A stretch of 64,000 nucleotides of DNA from Pyrenula massariospora. Taxonomy: Eukaryota > Ascomycota > Eurotiomycetes > Pyrenulales > Pyrenulaceae. The position numbers and the translations under genes were made by a program. The DNA lies in the NCBI GenBank assembly GCA_021030905.1, contig JAGFMI010000004.1:2232001-2296000 (forward strand), read 5' to 3'. The notes under the pieces were generated by a model. It saw nothing but the letters and a program-made list of their open reading frames with translations, was not told where the DNA came from and did no database searches. Positions 1 to 10,410 of the stretch are shown piece by piece. Positions within the stretch are counted from its first letter, which is position 1. Every line of letters starts with the position of its first letter.

Positions 1-157
1 ACAGAAATTATTCTTCTCGCGAAGGCTAATGGATTTGGAAGACTGACCTTTCGCGAACTGAGAACAAACCGCAACTCGGACATAGTCTTGGAGGATTTCA
101 ATCAGAGAGCCATTCAACTCAACCTGATCTCACCCTACGTTCACCTGCGCCGTGTCG

Positions 158-1708
158 ATGACCGATCATGAACACCCAGGCGAGGCGAATCCGGCCGACG
201 CTCCTACCGCGCTCAATGCACATCTGGATGCTCGTTCGATAGTGCGGTTGCTACAATGTGAACAATGCTCTTATCCACTCAGAGCTCCCATGACACTGCC
301 ATGCGGCAACTCCCTGTGTCGCATGTGTATCCCTCCTTCCTACCGACGAGAGAACATTACCTATCCTCAAGACGCTGGACGCCTAGACGCTTTTCAATGC
401 CCGTTTGAGAAATGTTCCGCGGAACATTCATTCGGCGACTGCAATACAGATGTCACACTGAAGAAGCTGATGAACATGGTTCGAAGCGAGGTCGACCGAT
501 ATCGAGCCGAGACTTCAAAGGCGCAACTTTTTCTGGAAGAGAAATTAGACATGCAATCCATCAAAGAAAGTTCTATCGACATCATGCCTCGCTCTCGTAT
601 GCTATATGGAGGCAGACTGGTTGCAACATATATCTTCGCCGACATGGGAGAGTTGAACTACAAGTCTGATGTTATCTATTCAGAACCGGAAAGCTACGAG
701 CTTCTCGATGATGTTGTCTTGAAAAGTCTGAAGCAGATTACCAGAACTGAATTCGATTGTCAGATATGCTACAGCACCTATCTGGAACCATTAACCACAG
801 CATGTGGTCATACATTCTGTCGCAGGTGCATTGCTCGAGTCTTAGATCATTCTGATCTCTGTCCAATATGTCGACGGCAGCTAGCTAGGCGACCGGCAGC
901 CAGCTTGTTACCCAAGAACGAAAGAATCTTTCAACTTCTGAACGCACTTTGTCCTGATGCAGTGGCACAAAGAGCGGCTACAGCGATCGAAGAAGATCGT
1001 CCATTCAACGATGGTCGAAATACGCCGCTATTCGTCTGCGTTGCTTCATATCCCTCGATGCCAACTTTTCTACACATTTTCGAGCCTAGGTATCGCTTGA
1101 TGATGCGGCGGGCTCTCGAAAGTGATCGCACTTTTGGAATGATTGCGGCGAATCGCAATGGACGATGGCAGGGGCCACTGGGCCACGCTTACTTCAAGCA
1201 ATACGGGACTCTGCTCCGCATCGAATCCTTTGAGATGATGGCAGATGGCCGAAGTTTGATTGAAGCTGTCGGTGTATCTAGGTTCAAGATTCTCGAGACA
1301 GACATGCTTGACGGTTATCTCGTTGGACGAGTGGAACGCGTTGACGACATGTCCATGACGGAAGAAGAGAGTCTCGAAGCTCGCGAAACGACGTCACCTC
1401 CAGTTGCCGCGATGTCTGATCCTGTCGCCCAGATCGATTACCTTCCTACCCAACAACTCCTTCAGATTTCACAGAACTTTGTTGCTCACGGTCGCGCATC
1501 ATCAGCGTCATGGCTACGCGAGCGAGTCTTATCTGCTTATGGCCAGCCGCCAGCCGACCCTGCCATCTTTCCTTACTGGTTTGCTAGCGTTCTCCCTATT
1601 TCGGAGGAGGAAAAGTATCAAATGCTTCCAACTCGGAGCGTCCGGGACCGATTAAAATTGTGCGCGAGATGGGTGCGGCGCTTAGAAGCCGCAGCAGCTA
1701 GATGGTGA
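158..1708 (+). CDS. RING finger / LON substrate-binding domain protein (LONRF / CrgA-like)
   Basis: Single open frame of about 516 aa from the ATG at 158; the frame is open a little upstream but only through a GTG. Two zinc-binding RING-type modules are visible. The first spans about residues 34-90. The second, about 200-242, is a textbook C3HC4 RING (FDCQICYSTYLEPLTTACGH then CPICRRQL). From about residue 290 to the end lies a LON N-terminal (PUA-like) substrate-binding domain, including TFLHIFEPRYRLMMRRAL. No AAA+ or protease domain is present, so despite the common label 'ATP-dependent protease CrgA' the likely role is a cytosolic or nuclear E3 ubiquitin ligase that recognises substrates through the LON fold. 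The last codons overlap a good 5' splice site (GTGAGT at 1705). Splicing to an AG at 1778 would replace the final W with a longer tail, so the C-terminus is uncertain. Confidence 0.88.
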   Translation: MTDHEHPGEANPADAPTALNAHLDARSIVRLLQCEQCSYPLRAPMTLPCGNSLCRMCIPPSYRRENITYPQDAGRLDAFQCPFEKCSAEHSFGDCNTDVTLKKLMNMVRSEVDRYRAETSKAQLFLEEKLDMQSIKESSIDIMPRSRMLYGGRLVATYIFADMGELNYKSDVIYSEPESYELLDDVVLKSLKQITRTEFDCQICYSTYLEPLTTACGHTFCRRCIARVLDHSDLCPICRRQLARRPAASLLPKNERIFQLLNALCPDAVAQRAATAIEEDRPFNDGRNTPLFVCVASYPSMPTFLHIFEPRYRLMMRRALESDRTFGMIAANRNGRWQGPLGHAYFKQYGTLLRIESFEMMADGRSLIEAVGVSRFKILETDMLDGYLVGRVERVDDMSMTEEESLEARETTSPPVAAMSDPVAQIDYLPTQQLLQISQNFVAHGRASSASWLRERVLSAYGQPPADPAIFPYWFASVLPISEEEKYQMLPTRSVRDRLKLCARWVRRLEAAAARW

Positions 1709-1986
1709 GTTCCCTTCCTTTGATTTCACTCTGCTTGTGTGCTGTGTGCCTGACCTCTGGGGGCTTTTCTCGTCAAAGTATGTACATTCCTGTACCCGTA
1801 CAGACTCGTTCTGAGCCGTCCATCACGACTGAGGAAACCCCACGAGATCAGACGACAGACACAACAGCAGCAGAGGAAATTGGAGAGCAGAGCGAGCAGT
1901 CTTGAGAGATTCTTATTCTTCAGACAACTGACTTGCTCTATGTCCCACTTCCTAGGCCGTCCGCATCGTGCATAGTCTTATGACTA

Positions 1987-2211
1987 GCTGCTCTTGTCGT
2001 CGTCGTTGGTATCGTTCTGGGTTCGATTCCTTTCACGACAACCACTACGACAATGTTCACACCGTTTGAAGAATTCGAAATTTTCGTTCCCGTCGACTAC
2101 TCCTGGCATGGATTTGTGTCCAAGGCGGTGATGCTGGGCATTTTTATGTTGTTGTTTGTCGCTAGACTTTTAGGTCCTTTGATGATGTTAGCGAGGCATC
2201 GGGTTGGTTAA
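1987..2211 (+). CDS. Unassigned exon or small ORF encoding two hydrophobic segments
   Basis: A frame open from 1984 to the TAA at 2209-2211 translates into two hydrophobic stretches: LVVVVGIVLGSIPF followed by a threonine run, then GIFMLLFVARLLGPLMML near the end. The only ATG inside it (2053) would give a 52-aa peptide with one membrane segment. The first segment lies before that ATG, which suggests this is the last exon of a spliced gene. A plausible 3' splice signal (CTAG at 1983-1986) precedes it. I could not find a phase-consistent donor joining it to the RING/LON gene just upstream. It may be a membrane-anchoring tail of that gene, an independent small membrane protein, or chance. Confidence 0.3.
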   Translation, partial: AALVVVVGIVLGSIPFTTTTTTMFTPFEEFEIFVPVDYSWHGFVSKAVMLGIFMLLFVARLLGPLMMLARHRVG

Positions 2212-2814
2212 GGTTTACATTATGGTGCACGGTGGTTGTTGCATGACTGTGATTGGCGTGGGAATCATTCTTGGAGTTCCTGCGGATCGAGTGATACCAT
2301 GCGGTTCAGGGGCTGTCTCATTATATTTCACAATTGTTTCCGAGCCCACAGAATTTTCTATGTATTCACTTGCTACCTTGTGCATAGAGAGCGCTTGATC
2401 GTCATATATTCAACATTGCTCAACTTCGATATGTCTATGCTAGTGTCATCTCGACTTTCGTGACGGTGCATCCACTGTGAGTGACTTCTTTGTATGTGGT
2501 ACCTCCACAACTCTACCATATCGATTTCAACGTAGCTTTCCGTACTCGTGCACGAAAATTTCGTACATAGTCGTCCATGGATAGAATAGATTCGATTTTT
2601 CTCCGACAGGTCCTCAACGAAGGTCTACACAAAATCATCCCGGTTTTTTTTCCCCATACTTTCCCAACTACAGCAAGTCAATCCTAGCTGAAGGTTTACG
2701 AGTTTACCCTTTTCTCCCTGAATTTCCACAATCCCATCTACTTCCGTGATTACCCAACCCGACCCAACACCCCCGCCCCCCACACCTTGTACCCTTCCTC
2801 CTCACTCTCGCATC
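2212..2814. other. Intergenic, about 0.6 kb
   Basis: Lies between a + strand gene end and the 3' end of a - strand gene. Contains short T and C runs near 2640-2780. Short ORFs at 2204-2463 show no coding character. No RNA gene or repeat seen. Confidence 0.5.
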
Positions 2815-4751
2815 CTAATCCGAATCCCCCTCAAACTCCTCCTCCACCTCCCGCCGCCCAAACTCAAAGCTCCCCTCCACCCTCCTCCAAATCGCCCTCC
2901 TCACCCTCCCCACCTCCGCCTCATTGTCCCACTCAACCCCCGTCTCATTCAGCACGTTCAAACTGAAACCCCTCTGCCCCGGCCACTCCAACTGCCCCAC
3001 AAACGCCAGCACCCCCTCGACCGAGAAGCGCGTATACGCATAAAACATCAACGTGTGCAGATGGCCGAGCCGAGCGAGATGGGGCAGCACCCGATCCGAG
3101 ATGCCGTCCCCGGAGACCCAGAGGTACTCGAGCAGCGGCAGGGACTGGGCGAGGCGGATGATGTGCGCGTCGGCGAAGTCGTCGGAGATGTCTTTGAGCT
3201 CGAGGTCGCGGAGTTGGGGGAGGGAAGTGAGGGAGGTGACGAGGGCGTCGCGGAGGTGGGCGGGGAGGTCGGTGGGGTCGGCTTTGAGGGAGAGGGAGAT
3301 TAGGGTGGCGGCGGCGTGGGGGAGGGCGGTGTGGAAGGCGCTTGCTGGAGGGGTGGCGGGGGGGTAGGTTATGAGGGTGAGTTTTTGGAGGGTGGGCGGG
3401 GTGGGGTGGTGGAGGAGGGATTTGAGGAGGAGGGGCCCGTCGGGGAAGCGTTGGAGGTGTAGGGTTTGGAGGTGGGGGAGGGCTGTGAGCCAGGTTTCGA
3501 GGGCGGTGTAGACGTCCGCGTGGCGGGTGGAGAGGGGGGTTGTGCCGGTGAAGTCGTCGAGGTGGAGGGTGTGGAGGGAGGTTAGGCCCGAGAGGTGGTG
3601 GAGGGAGGTGAGGGAGTCTTCGCGGAGGTTGGAGAGTTTGAGTTCGCGGAGGGAGGTGGGGTGGGTGGTGCTGAGGGCTGTGAAGGACTGGGAGGCGAGG
3701 TTGTGGTGGCTTATGAGTTCGAAGTCTTGGAGGGTGTTTGGGGGGAGCCCGGAGAGCCAGCGCGCGAATTGGGAGTCGGCGTCTGGTGAGTCCCTGATAA
3801 ATAGTCAGTAGAGTCTAGAGGCCAGGAGGACCCTCTGCGATGCAGGCTTACCATCCCCAGATAGTTAGGCTTTTGAAGTTCGGACAGCATTCTCGGATGG
3901 CTTCTTCGGCGCCGCCGGAGAGGGACTCCCCAGTCCAGACCGTAGAGCTCTGAAGCTTTGGAGATCGTCTGATCCATGTCGGGAAAGCATTCTTGTCGAC
4001 TGAAGGCTCTTTAGCATGTTCCTACTTATATGAAGCAGCATCACTTACTGAGCCCGGAGAGATCCTCTAGAGCCAGAGCCTTCTTCGTGATAGCTTGAAG
4101 CTGAATGTTAGTATCTTGATATAAACAGTGAAAGCATTCAAACCTTCTCCTATGGCGTTTAAGGTTGGAGGAATGTTGATCGCGACAATGCGTCTAGCGG
4201 ATCTCTTTTGCGGCGTCTTGAACTCTCTTTTGAAATAGAAGGAACCTAGAGGTGGAGCAAAGAAGAAGCTGTCTCAAATAAGTCTTTCTTAATAGGGCAA
4301 TTGAAGAAGGTCTGTCACGTACTCGGAGACGCTATAGAATTTCGAGTCCTCCAGCAAAGACGACAGATCTCGGAGATTAAGAGCTCTGATGTATCTGCAA
4401 TACTCTCGCCATGTCGGCTTGCCAGGTGCGGTCCAGTCTAACGATGAACATATGATAGATCTCCACATAATGGCCCATTTTCGAACCTGGAGCTCTTGTT
4501 CTTCCATATCGTCAGGGCCGCCATTGACGGTCTGAGAGACATTGTGATATCTATGGCATAGTCAGTTGATAGATTTTGGCTTATTGAGTGAATGTATTTT
4601 AAGTGTACCTGTACAGCGTAATGATAGCAGGCTCAGACCATTGAAGGCTAGTCAAGGCACAGCTGAATAAGGTCGGGAATTCTCGCCACTGACCAAGTTG
4701 GTCGCAGATAATATGTAAAATATCGTCGGGCAACGGGCCTGTGCTTGCCAT
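2815..4751 (-). CDS. F-box / leucine-rich-repeat-like protein (six exons)
   Basis: Reconstructed as complement(join(2815..3793, 3852..3999, 4049..4093, 4144..4268, 4323..4550, 4609..4751)), 555 aa. Every intron has GT/AG ends and matching phase; one has a CTAAC branch site (intron 4094-4143). The N-terminus (MASTGPLPDDILHIICDQLG) is a fungal F-box-like helix. The middle carries SLTIWGW, typical of fungal RNI-like proteins. The long last exon is rich in leucine repeats (SLRELKLSNL, HLQTLHLQRF, QLRDLELKD). F-box proteins link substrates to SCF ubiquitin ligases; the substrate here is unknown. The last exon is strongly C/T-rich on its coding strand, unlike exons 1-5. The start lies 285 bp from the divergent rad9 start, so the two probably share a promoter region. 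Confidence 0.85.
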
Positions 4752-5036
4752 GTTTGCTAGTAGAATCTGTCTTTTCTACCAAGACTCGAACAGTATAATC
4801 GTTACATGTTTGATGATTTTGCCCTCTGATTCACATCGAAATGAGATGACATCGCAATTGGAGAAAGTCCTAACGCGTCGTTTACAACAAAAACAAACAC
4901 ACCTCCCTCTAATATCAGGCCGCTAGACGATAATTTATGAAGTCACGGTCCGCACAATAAGTCTAGCTTCTGTCTCACTTGTTATCGATTAAATGTGACG
5001 AAAGGACAGCCTACATTATAGGCCCGCGCAGGTTAC
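4752..5036. promoter_or_regulatory. Shared divergent promoter region (F-box gene / rad9)
   Basis: 285 bp between the two divergent ATGs (4751 on -, 5037 on +). No specific transcription-factor site is claimed; the inference rests on gene orientation and spacing only. Confidence 0.5.
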
Positions 5037-6742
5037 ATGTCTTCCCTTTCCTTTTCCCTATCTCCAGCAGCTTTGACCCGTTTACACGACATCCTCGTAT
5101 GTCTCTCAAAGTTCGACGAATATGTTTCCTTCGAAGCTACCAAAGATCTTGTTAAATACTCCAATCACATTTCAAAACTCTTCTAATCATGACTAGCTCT
5201 GCCTCTCCTCCCTCAATCTTTCAAAGACCGCTTATGCATCCTTCAAGCTTGATGCCTCAACTTTTTTTGCTACATTTTCTTTCAGACCGACCCTAAACGG
5301 CAGATATAGCGGATCAAAGGTTCAATGTCGCTTTCTGAACAAGGTGTGTCCTCCTAGTCTATGCTCAAGGTTTTATGCTTATTCTTCTCACCAGGCTCTG
5401 TTCGCAGTCTTTAAAAAGCGTACCAATGATTTGCGCGACAAAGACACCGCAACCGAGCGTTGCGAAGTCGATCTATTCTCCGGCGAAGACGTGACAAGAA
5501 GTCGCCTAGTGATTAAAATGATCTGCCGACATGGTAAAACTCTCGCTTTTCCTTTCTCAACCATTGAAATCCCACTTACTAATCTACTACCCCAGGAGTA
5601 ACAAAAACATACAGACTAACCTACGAATCGACCGAAATATTACGAGCAACGTTTGACCAACTTGTGTCCACTAACCATTGGACCATGCAGTCACGAACCG
5701 CGCGAGACATAACAGAGTACTTTGGCCCAAGGACAGAGCAATTGGACTGGTTCTACGAGAACGGCAAGGTCACATTTACGAGCTACACGGAGAAAGTCAC
5801 AGACGGAAAACGTAAGTCCAATCCAATATCCCCCCGAAAACTCATCTCTTCTAAACCGACGGTGGGCACCCAGAAATCCTCAAACAACCACTCCACACCT
5901 CTGTCGCCATCCTCCAGCGAGACTTCTCTACCTTCTCTGTGCAAGAAGGCCTCCACATCGGCATCGTCGTCAAAGACTTCAAAGCCATCGTCACACACGC
6001 TGACACCCTCCACGTCGGCATCACGGTGCGGTACTCGCACGGAAACCGACCCCTGCAAATATCCTACGAGAACAACGGCCTGCTATGCGAGTACATTCTC
6101 ATGACAAGAGGCCATTCCACAGACACCCCCACACGTCCTACGACAGCCCAATCCCGTGCCGCCCGTGACCTCTCGCTCCGTCCCACCTCCCGCCCGGAGA
6201 GTCGCGCCAGCCCACAACAAGAGACCCGCGAACTGGACGCCATGCCACCCCCTCGAGCCGTGCAAAGAGAACGAGAAGCTTCTTTCCAAAACAAACCCCA
6301 CGAGCCCAAAACCTCCGCACCACCACCCGCCAGAAAGCCCGCCTCATCTTCCCCTCCAGCCCCATCCGCCAGCCTCAACCACGATAGCATGTTCGTCCCC
6401 GCTGGCGACGACGAGCGCCAATGGGACGCGCCAGATTATAACGAAGAAGATGACACAGAGCAGCTCTTTTGGGATCAGACGCCGAATTTTGTGAGTTCTT
6501 TCAATGCTCACTATATAATTGATAAGAAGCCTCTGCTGACCTGAAAATTCCAGGGCTCGATAGGGGGGCGACAGATTCGTGACAGCGAGCCGTCAACGAG
6601 TGGTCCTTCTGTGTACACAAGCTATGATATGCACGAGGAGAGTGCGATTGCTCCCACGCAGCGGCTGTCGCAGGTAAGACTGTCATTCCCTGGAATTAGT
6701 GTTCTTAGTAACAGTGATTAGATCCATGGTTTATTTGATTGA
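5037..6742 (+). CDS. rad9: DNA damage checkpoint clamp subunit Rad9
   Basis: join(5037..5150, 5197..5343, 5395..5533, 5596..5811, 5874..6490, 6554..6673, 6722..6742), 457 aa, all junctions in phase. The N-terminal two-thirds is a PCNA-like Rad9 fold: MSSLSFSLSPAALTRLHDIL, KFDEYVSFEATKDL, TAYASFKLDASTFFATFSFR, then EEGLHIGIV-like and PLQISYENNGLLCEYILMTR segments. After about residue 320 comes a Pro/Ser-rich disordered tail. The last exon is only 21 nt and encodes IHGLFD, the short conserved C-terminal motif seen in fungal Rad9 proteins. Rad9 forms the 9-1-1 clamp with Rad1 and Hus1, is loaded at damaged DNA in the nucleus, and activates the Mec1/ATR checkpoint. The first donor (GTTAAA) is weak but the join restores a conserved sequence. 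Confidence 0.93.
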
Positions 6743-6944
6743 TGTTGGTTCTACACGGCGTTGTCATGGTGTGCATCAGCGGCTATCCATCTACCTGCAG
6801 ATCGAGACCGCAGAGCAATTTAATTTTCCAGATCGGCTTAGTAGTCGTCTTGACTCACTTTTCTTATCCCCAGAAATCGGTGCGTCAGTGGTCTCTTCTT
6901 CTGTTGACTTTCTGTCGAAACGAGCCCCGGATCAAAAGAGGACC

Positions 6945-8120
6945 CTATCCTGGATTCCTAACCCGCACTAACCGCCGCAAGACTTTCCGAGGGTCTGGAG
7001 AGACAAATTCAGGCTCCGCTCGCTTCGCTACGACAATGAAGCTGGTTGCACAACCAGCTCCGACCGTGATGACAGCTTCGTCAGGCGCGAGGTCGACCGG
7101 AATCGTATTTGCGCGGTTGGCAACGCAGCCGTTTTCGTCCAACTCGGTGCCACAGTTCCCATGCTCACCCCAGCCCCAGGTGATGACCTGCCCGGACTCG
7201 GTGAGCCCAACGCAATGCTCACTACCCGCTGCCACGCCATTGAGGAGCGGAGGCTGCTGAAGGAGTTGGCCGCGGTCGTTGCGTCCAATACTCAACAACC
7301 GACCGTTTTTGAGGAGCACGTGTACGCTTCCCCAGCCCGCAGATACTGAATGTATGCCACCAAGAGGACTCCACTGGTCTTCAAATTCTCTCAGGTGCCT
7401 GTTAGTTCCGAGTAGAATGAGCGTGTCATTCCCTTCCCCTTGGGATGTCTTCACGACAGTAAAGTCCATCCCACACGCAATATCCGTCGCCTCCACCCCA
7501 TCCCCAACATTAATCTTCCTCGGCCGCCATACGTTCTCGAGAATCCTCGCATCATCCCCCAATTGCCCCTTCCGGCTAGCCCCCCACCCCCAAATCTCCC
7601 CCGACGTCAGTAGAACAACAACATGCCCCACCCCCGCCTCAATCTTCTGAATCTCCGCCCCCCGCGGCGGAAACCCATCAATCCGCATCAACCCTGGCAC
7701 CTCCACAACCCCCTCCCCCAACCCCAACTCCCCCTTCCCGCCCTTTCCCCAGACAAACACCCCATCCCCGCCAGCCGTCACTAGGAAACTAGCCTCCCAC
7801 GTCGCCGCCACATCATAGTACCGATCCTCCTCCCCCCCAACCCTCCGAAAATTCGCCCCGTCGTCCCCCACCCGCTCCTGCGTAGTGACCACCCCCGCCC
7901 CCGCCGCAAAAACCCTGCCGCTCTCGCAGAGCAGGAGCGTGTGGTTGCCGCCGCACGCGAAGTGCGCGGGGACGTCTTCGTCCGTCACTTGGTCGGGAAA
8001 AAAGCAGCGGGAGGGGGTGGAGACGTCGGTCTTGTGGGGGAGGGAGAGTTGGCCTGCGGCGTTGGAGCCGAGGGCGTGGATGTGCCAGGTGAGGGGTTGG
8101 GATTGGGGGGTTGGGGGCAT
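6945..8120 (-). CDS. RCC1/BLIP-II repeat protein (Ats1-like)
   Basis: Intronless 391-aa frame. It carries RCC1-type beta-propeller repeats, each ending in the G-x-G/W-G hallmark: HALGSNAAGQLSL, VFVWGKGGKGELGLGEG, EIWGWGASRKGQLGDD, RLLSIGRNDRGQL, VITWGWGEHGNCG. Length and repeat spread resemble the yeast alpha-tubulin suppressor Ats1 more than the nuclear RCC1 exchange factor. A role in tRNA wobble-uridine modification with the Kti11 partner, as known for Ats1, is therefore possible but unproven. It ends about 200 bp from the rad9 stop, tail to tail. The 5' half (7500-8120) is GC-rich and pyrimidine-rich on the coding strand, while the 3' half is ordinary in composition. Confidence 0.85.
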   Translation of the reverse strand: MPPTPQSQPLTWHIHALGSNAAGQLSLPHKTDVSTPSRCFFPDQVTDEDVPAHFACGGNHTLLLCESGRVFAAGAGVVTTQERVGDDGANFRRVGGEEDRYYDVAATWEASFLVTAGGDGVFVWGKGGKGELGLGEGVVEVPGLMRIDGFPPRGAEIQKIEAGVGHVVVLLTSGEIWGWGASRKGQLGDDARILENVWRPRKINVGDGVEATDIACGMDFTVVKTSQGEGNDTLILLGTNRHLREFEDQWSPLGGIHSVSAGWGSVHVLLKNGRLLSIGRNDRGQLLQQPPLLNGVAAGSEHCVGLTESGQVITWGWGEHGNCGTELDENGCVANRANTIPVDLAPDEAVITVGAGCATSFIVVAKRAEPEFVSPDPRKVLRRLVRVRNPG

Positions 8121-8833
8121 GGTGCTTGGGGTTGGGATGGGGGGTTTTGGTTTGCGATGAAAAAGGGCGAGGGTGAGGGAGGGTGTTACTGCGAGGGCTG
8201 GGTTGGAGAGGTTTGGGGGCTCATAGTCGTTGTGATGTCAAGGGGGCGAAATGAGTGCCAGCAATGTGCAGCACACGGCCGTTGAGGCCAAAAGCCCTGA
8301 CCGGGCAGAGTGCAACTGGAAGGCTGTGTTGGCTGGTTGGTAAGCTGGACAGGACTCTCAACCGAGGGCGATGTATGAGGAAAGGGTCAGGGCTCTGAGA
8401 TGCCCCTTAGTATTTTGAGAAGTGAAGTCTGATACGTTTTAGGCTGCAGTGATTGGATGGTGGGTAATACAATTACAATTTTTAATCAGGGTTGGGATCC
8501 TGATAATTCACTGGACGCTGTGTAGATTCTACGGGACCTATGAAGGGTGAATTAGGGGTCGACAGGGTCTATTTGGACGTCTGAAAGGGTCGTTCAGAGC
8601 CTAATCAGATGCCTCAGAGGGCTTAGAGGATCTAATTGGAGCTTCGGGAAAGCCTATAGAATCGATAAAGGGCTAATTACAACTCTGGCATGGCGCTTTA
8701 TTATGACGATGCCGACACGATGTAGTATCTACAAATAAACGAAACAAACAGACAAATTTCTTATGTTGATCCAAACGTGGGACATGGTACAAGAGGTAGG
8801 CTAGATTACATTCAAGCGTTTACCTTACTCTGC
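8121..8833. other. Intergenic, about 0.7 kb
   Basis: Just upstream of the RCC1-repeat gene start there is a G-rich stretch (8121-8230). Between about 8530 and 8690 an 'AGGG' followed by 'CTAAT/GAATT' recurs loosely every 22-34 bp; this is too irregular to call a tandem repeat. No coding frame recognised. Confidence 0.4.
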
Positions 8834-10410
8834 TCACGAGGCTACTGTACCACCAAAACCCACAGGTGGACGCTTCCCTCCACTTTCAGGCACAATAGCC
8901 ATGGCCTTATACGTCTTCCCCATCCCGCCTCCAGCACTCTCGATTAGACGCTTATATCCACTTTCTAGGAGCTTCTTTCTCTCTTCATCCTTGACACCGT
9001 TGATGAGCTGTTCAGCCCTTTGCACTATTCCCATTGTTTGCAAGAACGATCCCTGCTCTACCGGCCCGTAGACCTCGATATTTTTGTGAGCCGACAATGC
9101 AGCTTCCGCAAGAGCGGTGAAGTCGACATCTGCGCTCAGATCGACTCGGCCAGGCGATGCAAAGGGGGAAACTCGTTTGTGGCTCTGGATGCCACGGAGG
9201 GAACTGATTGGGACTGTAGACAGCGGTCCGTAATCGATGATTAGCGCTGCGCCTGATGGCTTGTGCGAATCCGTACGCCCAATGCGTCTGGCGATATCTT
9301 GCGCGATTTTCTGGCTTTCTGGACTGATTTCGATCGTAGATCCTGGCGTAGACTTCAGTTTCTTGTAGCGAAGGGAGGATTCAGGGATGACAAGCGAGGC
9401 TGGGTTTGAGGCTTTAGCTGAAGTGAGTTGAAACTCGAGCTGTTCTACCCTATCCTTGGAGAAGACAGGAGGTATTGAAGAGACCATGAGTTCGCGCCAC
9501 TGAGATTCTTTGGCTGAGGAAGGTTGCTGGGCAACTGGCAAGCCATCCGGCATCAACAAGGTCGAAGAAGACTGTGAGGCTGGCGGCGTAGAGACAAAAG
9601 CGTGTATAGGAAGGGCGTCGAAGAACTCGTGAGCCACAACAAATGGTGTATATGGTTCTTCTAGAGGATTTGGGAGGAGCTGCATGTCCTCCACCCAGTG
9701 GACTTTTATTGGATCTGAGTTTCGTGATCCGGGCAAGTACTTGCTCTTTGCCATCCATCCTATGTCCTGGAAATTTTCAAATGCATTATCCTTACAGAGG
9801 AGTTTTCTTTGCGCTTCGCGAAGACTAGAGCTAGCTTCGACAAGGTAAACTCCTTCGATGGCAGAAGCGAATCTTTTGAACTGAGAGAGCGTCTGTGATT
9901 GATGTCAGACTGCGAGAGCAACTTTATTATAAGGTTTGGCCAACCCGCAACATGTCATCCATCAATGTTCCCCTTCCAGGTCCAAGCTCGACCAATTGGA
10001 CTCCCGAGCTTTTTTTGCCCTGGGCCATCCATTCCGTCAGAACCCAGATCCCAACAAGCTCTCCAAAGATCTGGGAGATGTCAGGAGATGTAATGAAGTC
10101 TCCATGTTTCCCAAACTGATCGGTGCCCGCCCGTTCGGTCGTGTAATATCCGCCGGTTGGCGAGGTGAGGCATTGGCGCATGTACTGCGCAATAGAGATG
10201 GGACCGGTAGCCTAAGGCGATCGTCAACGTGTGGTCGCGAGCATTGAAAAGCGCGTCAAATACATCAATTGCTTCGCCAATGATCTTTGCCAACGGAGTT
10301 GACCATGCCCGCGTATTGTACGAGGTCCATCGTGAAGGATTGGCGAGGCTCGGAGCCCGGTAGCGGGCTAAGCGGAAAGATCGTGTCAACAGCGTTCGTC
10401 CATTGCGCAT
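8834..10410 (-). CDS. NDUFAF7: Complex I assembly protein arginine methyltransferase (NDUFAF7/MidA)
   Basis: complement(join(8834..9892, 9945..10211, 10264..10410)), 490 aa. The start is the ATG at 10410; the frame continues upstream only through a TTG. The N-terminus is rich in Arg/Ser/Leu without acids (MRNGRTLLTRSFRLARYRAP), as in a mitochondrial targeting peptide. Family signatures follow: GPISIAQYMRQCLTSPTGGYY, the SAM-binding LVELGPGRGTLMDDMLR, VVAHEFFDALPIHAF, and ALIIDYG. The known human enzyme symmetrically dimethylates an arginine of NDUFS2 in the matrix, early in complex I assembly. Two short introns; the junction DDMLR/TLSQF restores the conserved sequence although its donor (GTTGGC) is weak. 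Confidence 0.92.

Noticed and set aside
2000-2040. tRNA B-box-like GGTTCGATTCC
   Set aside because: No matching A box, acceptor stem or cloverleaf could be drawn around it.
5664-6544. Several long frames on both strands over the rad9 gene
   Set aside because: Only the spliced + strand chain gives conserved Rad9 sequence; the others are shadows of GC-rich coding DNA.
8530-8690. Loose AGGG/CTAAT periodicity
   Set aside because: Spacing varies from 22 to 34 bp and unit similarity is low; not a convincing tandem repeat.
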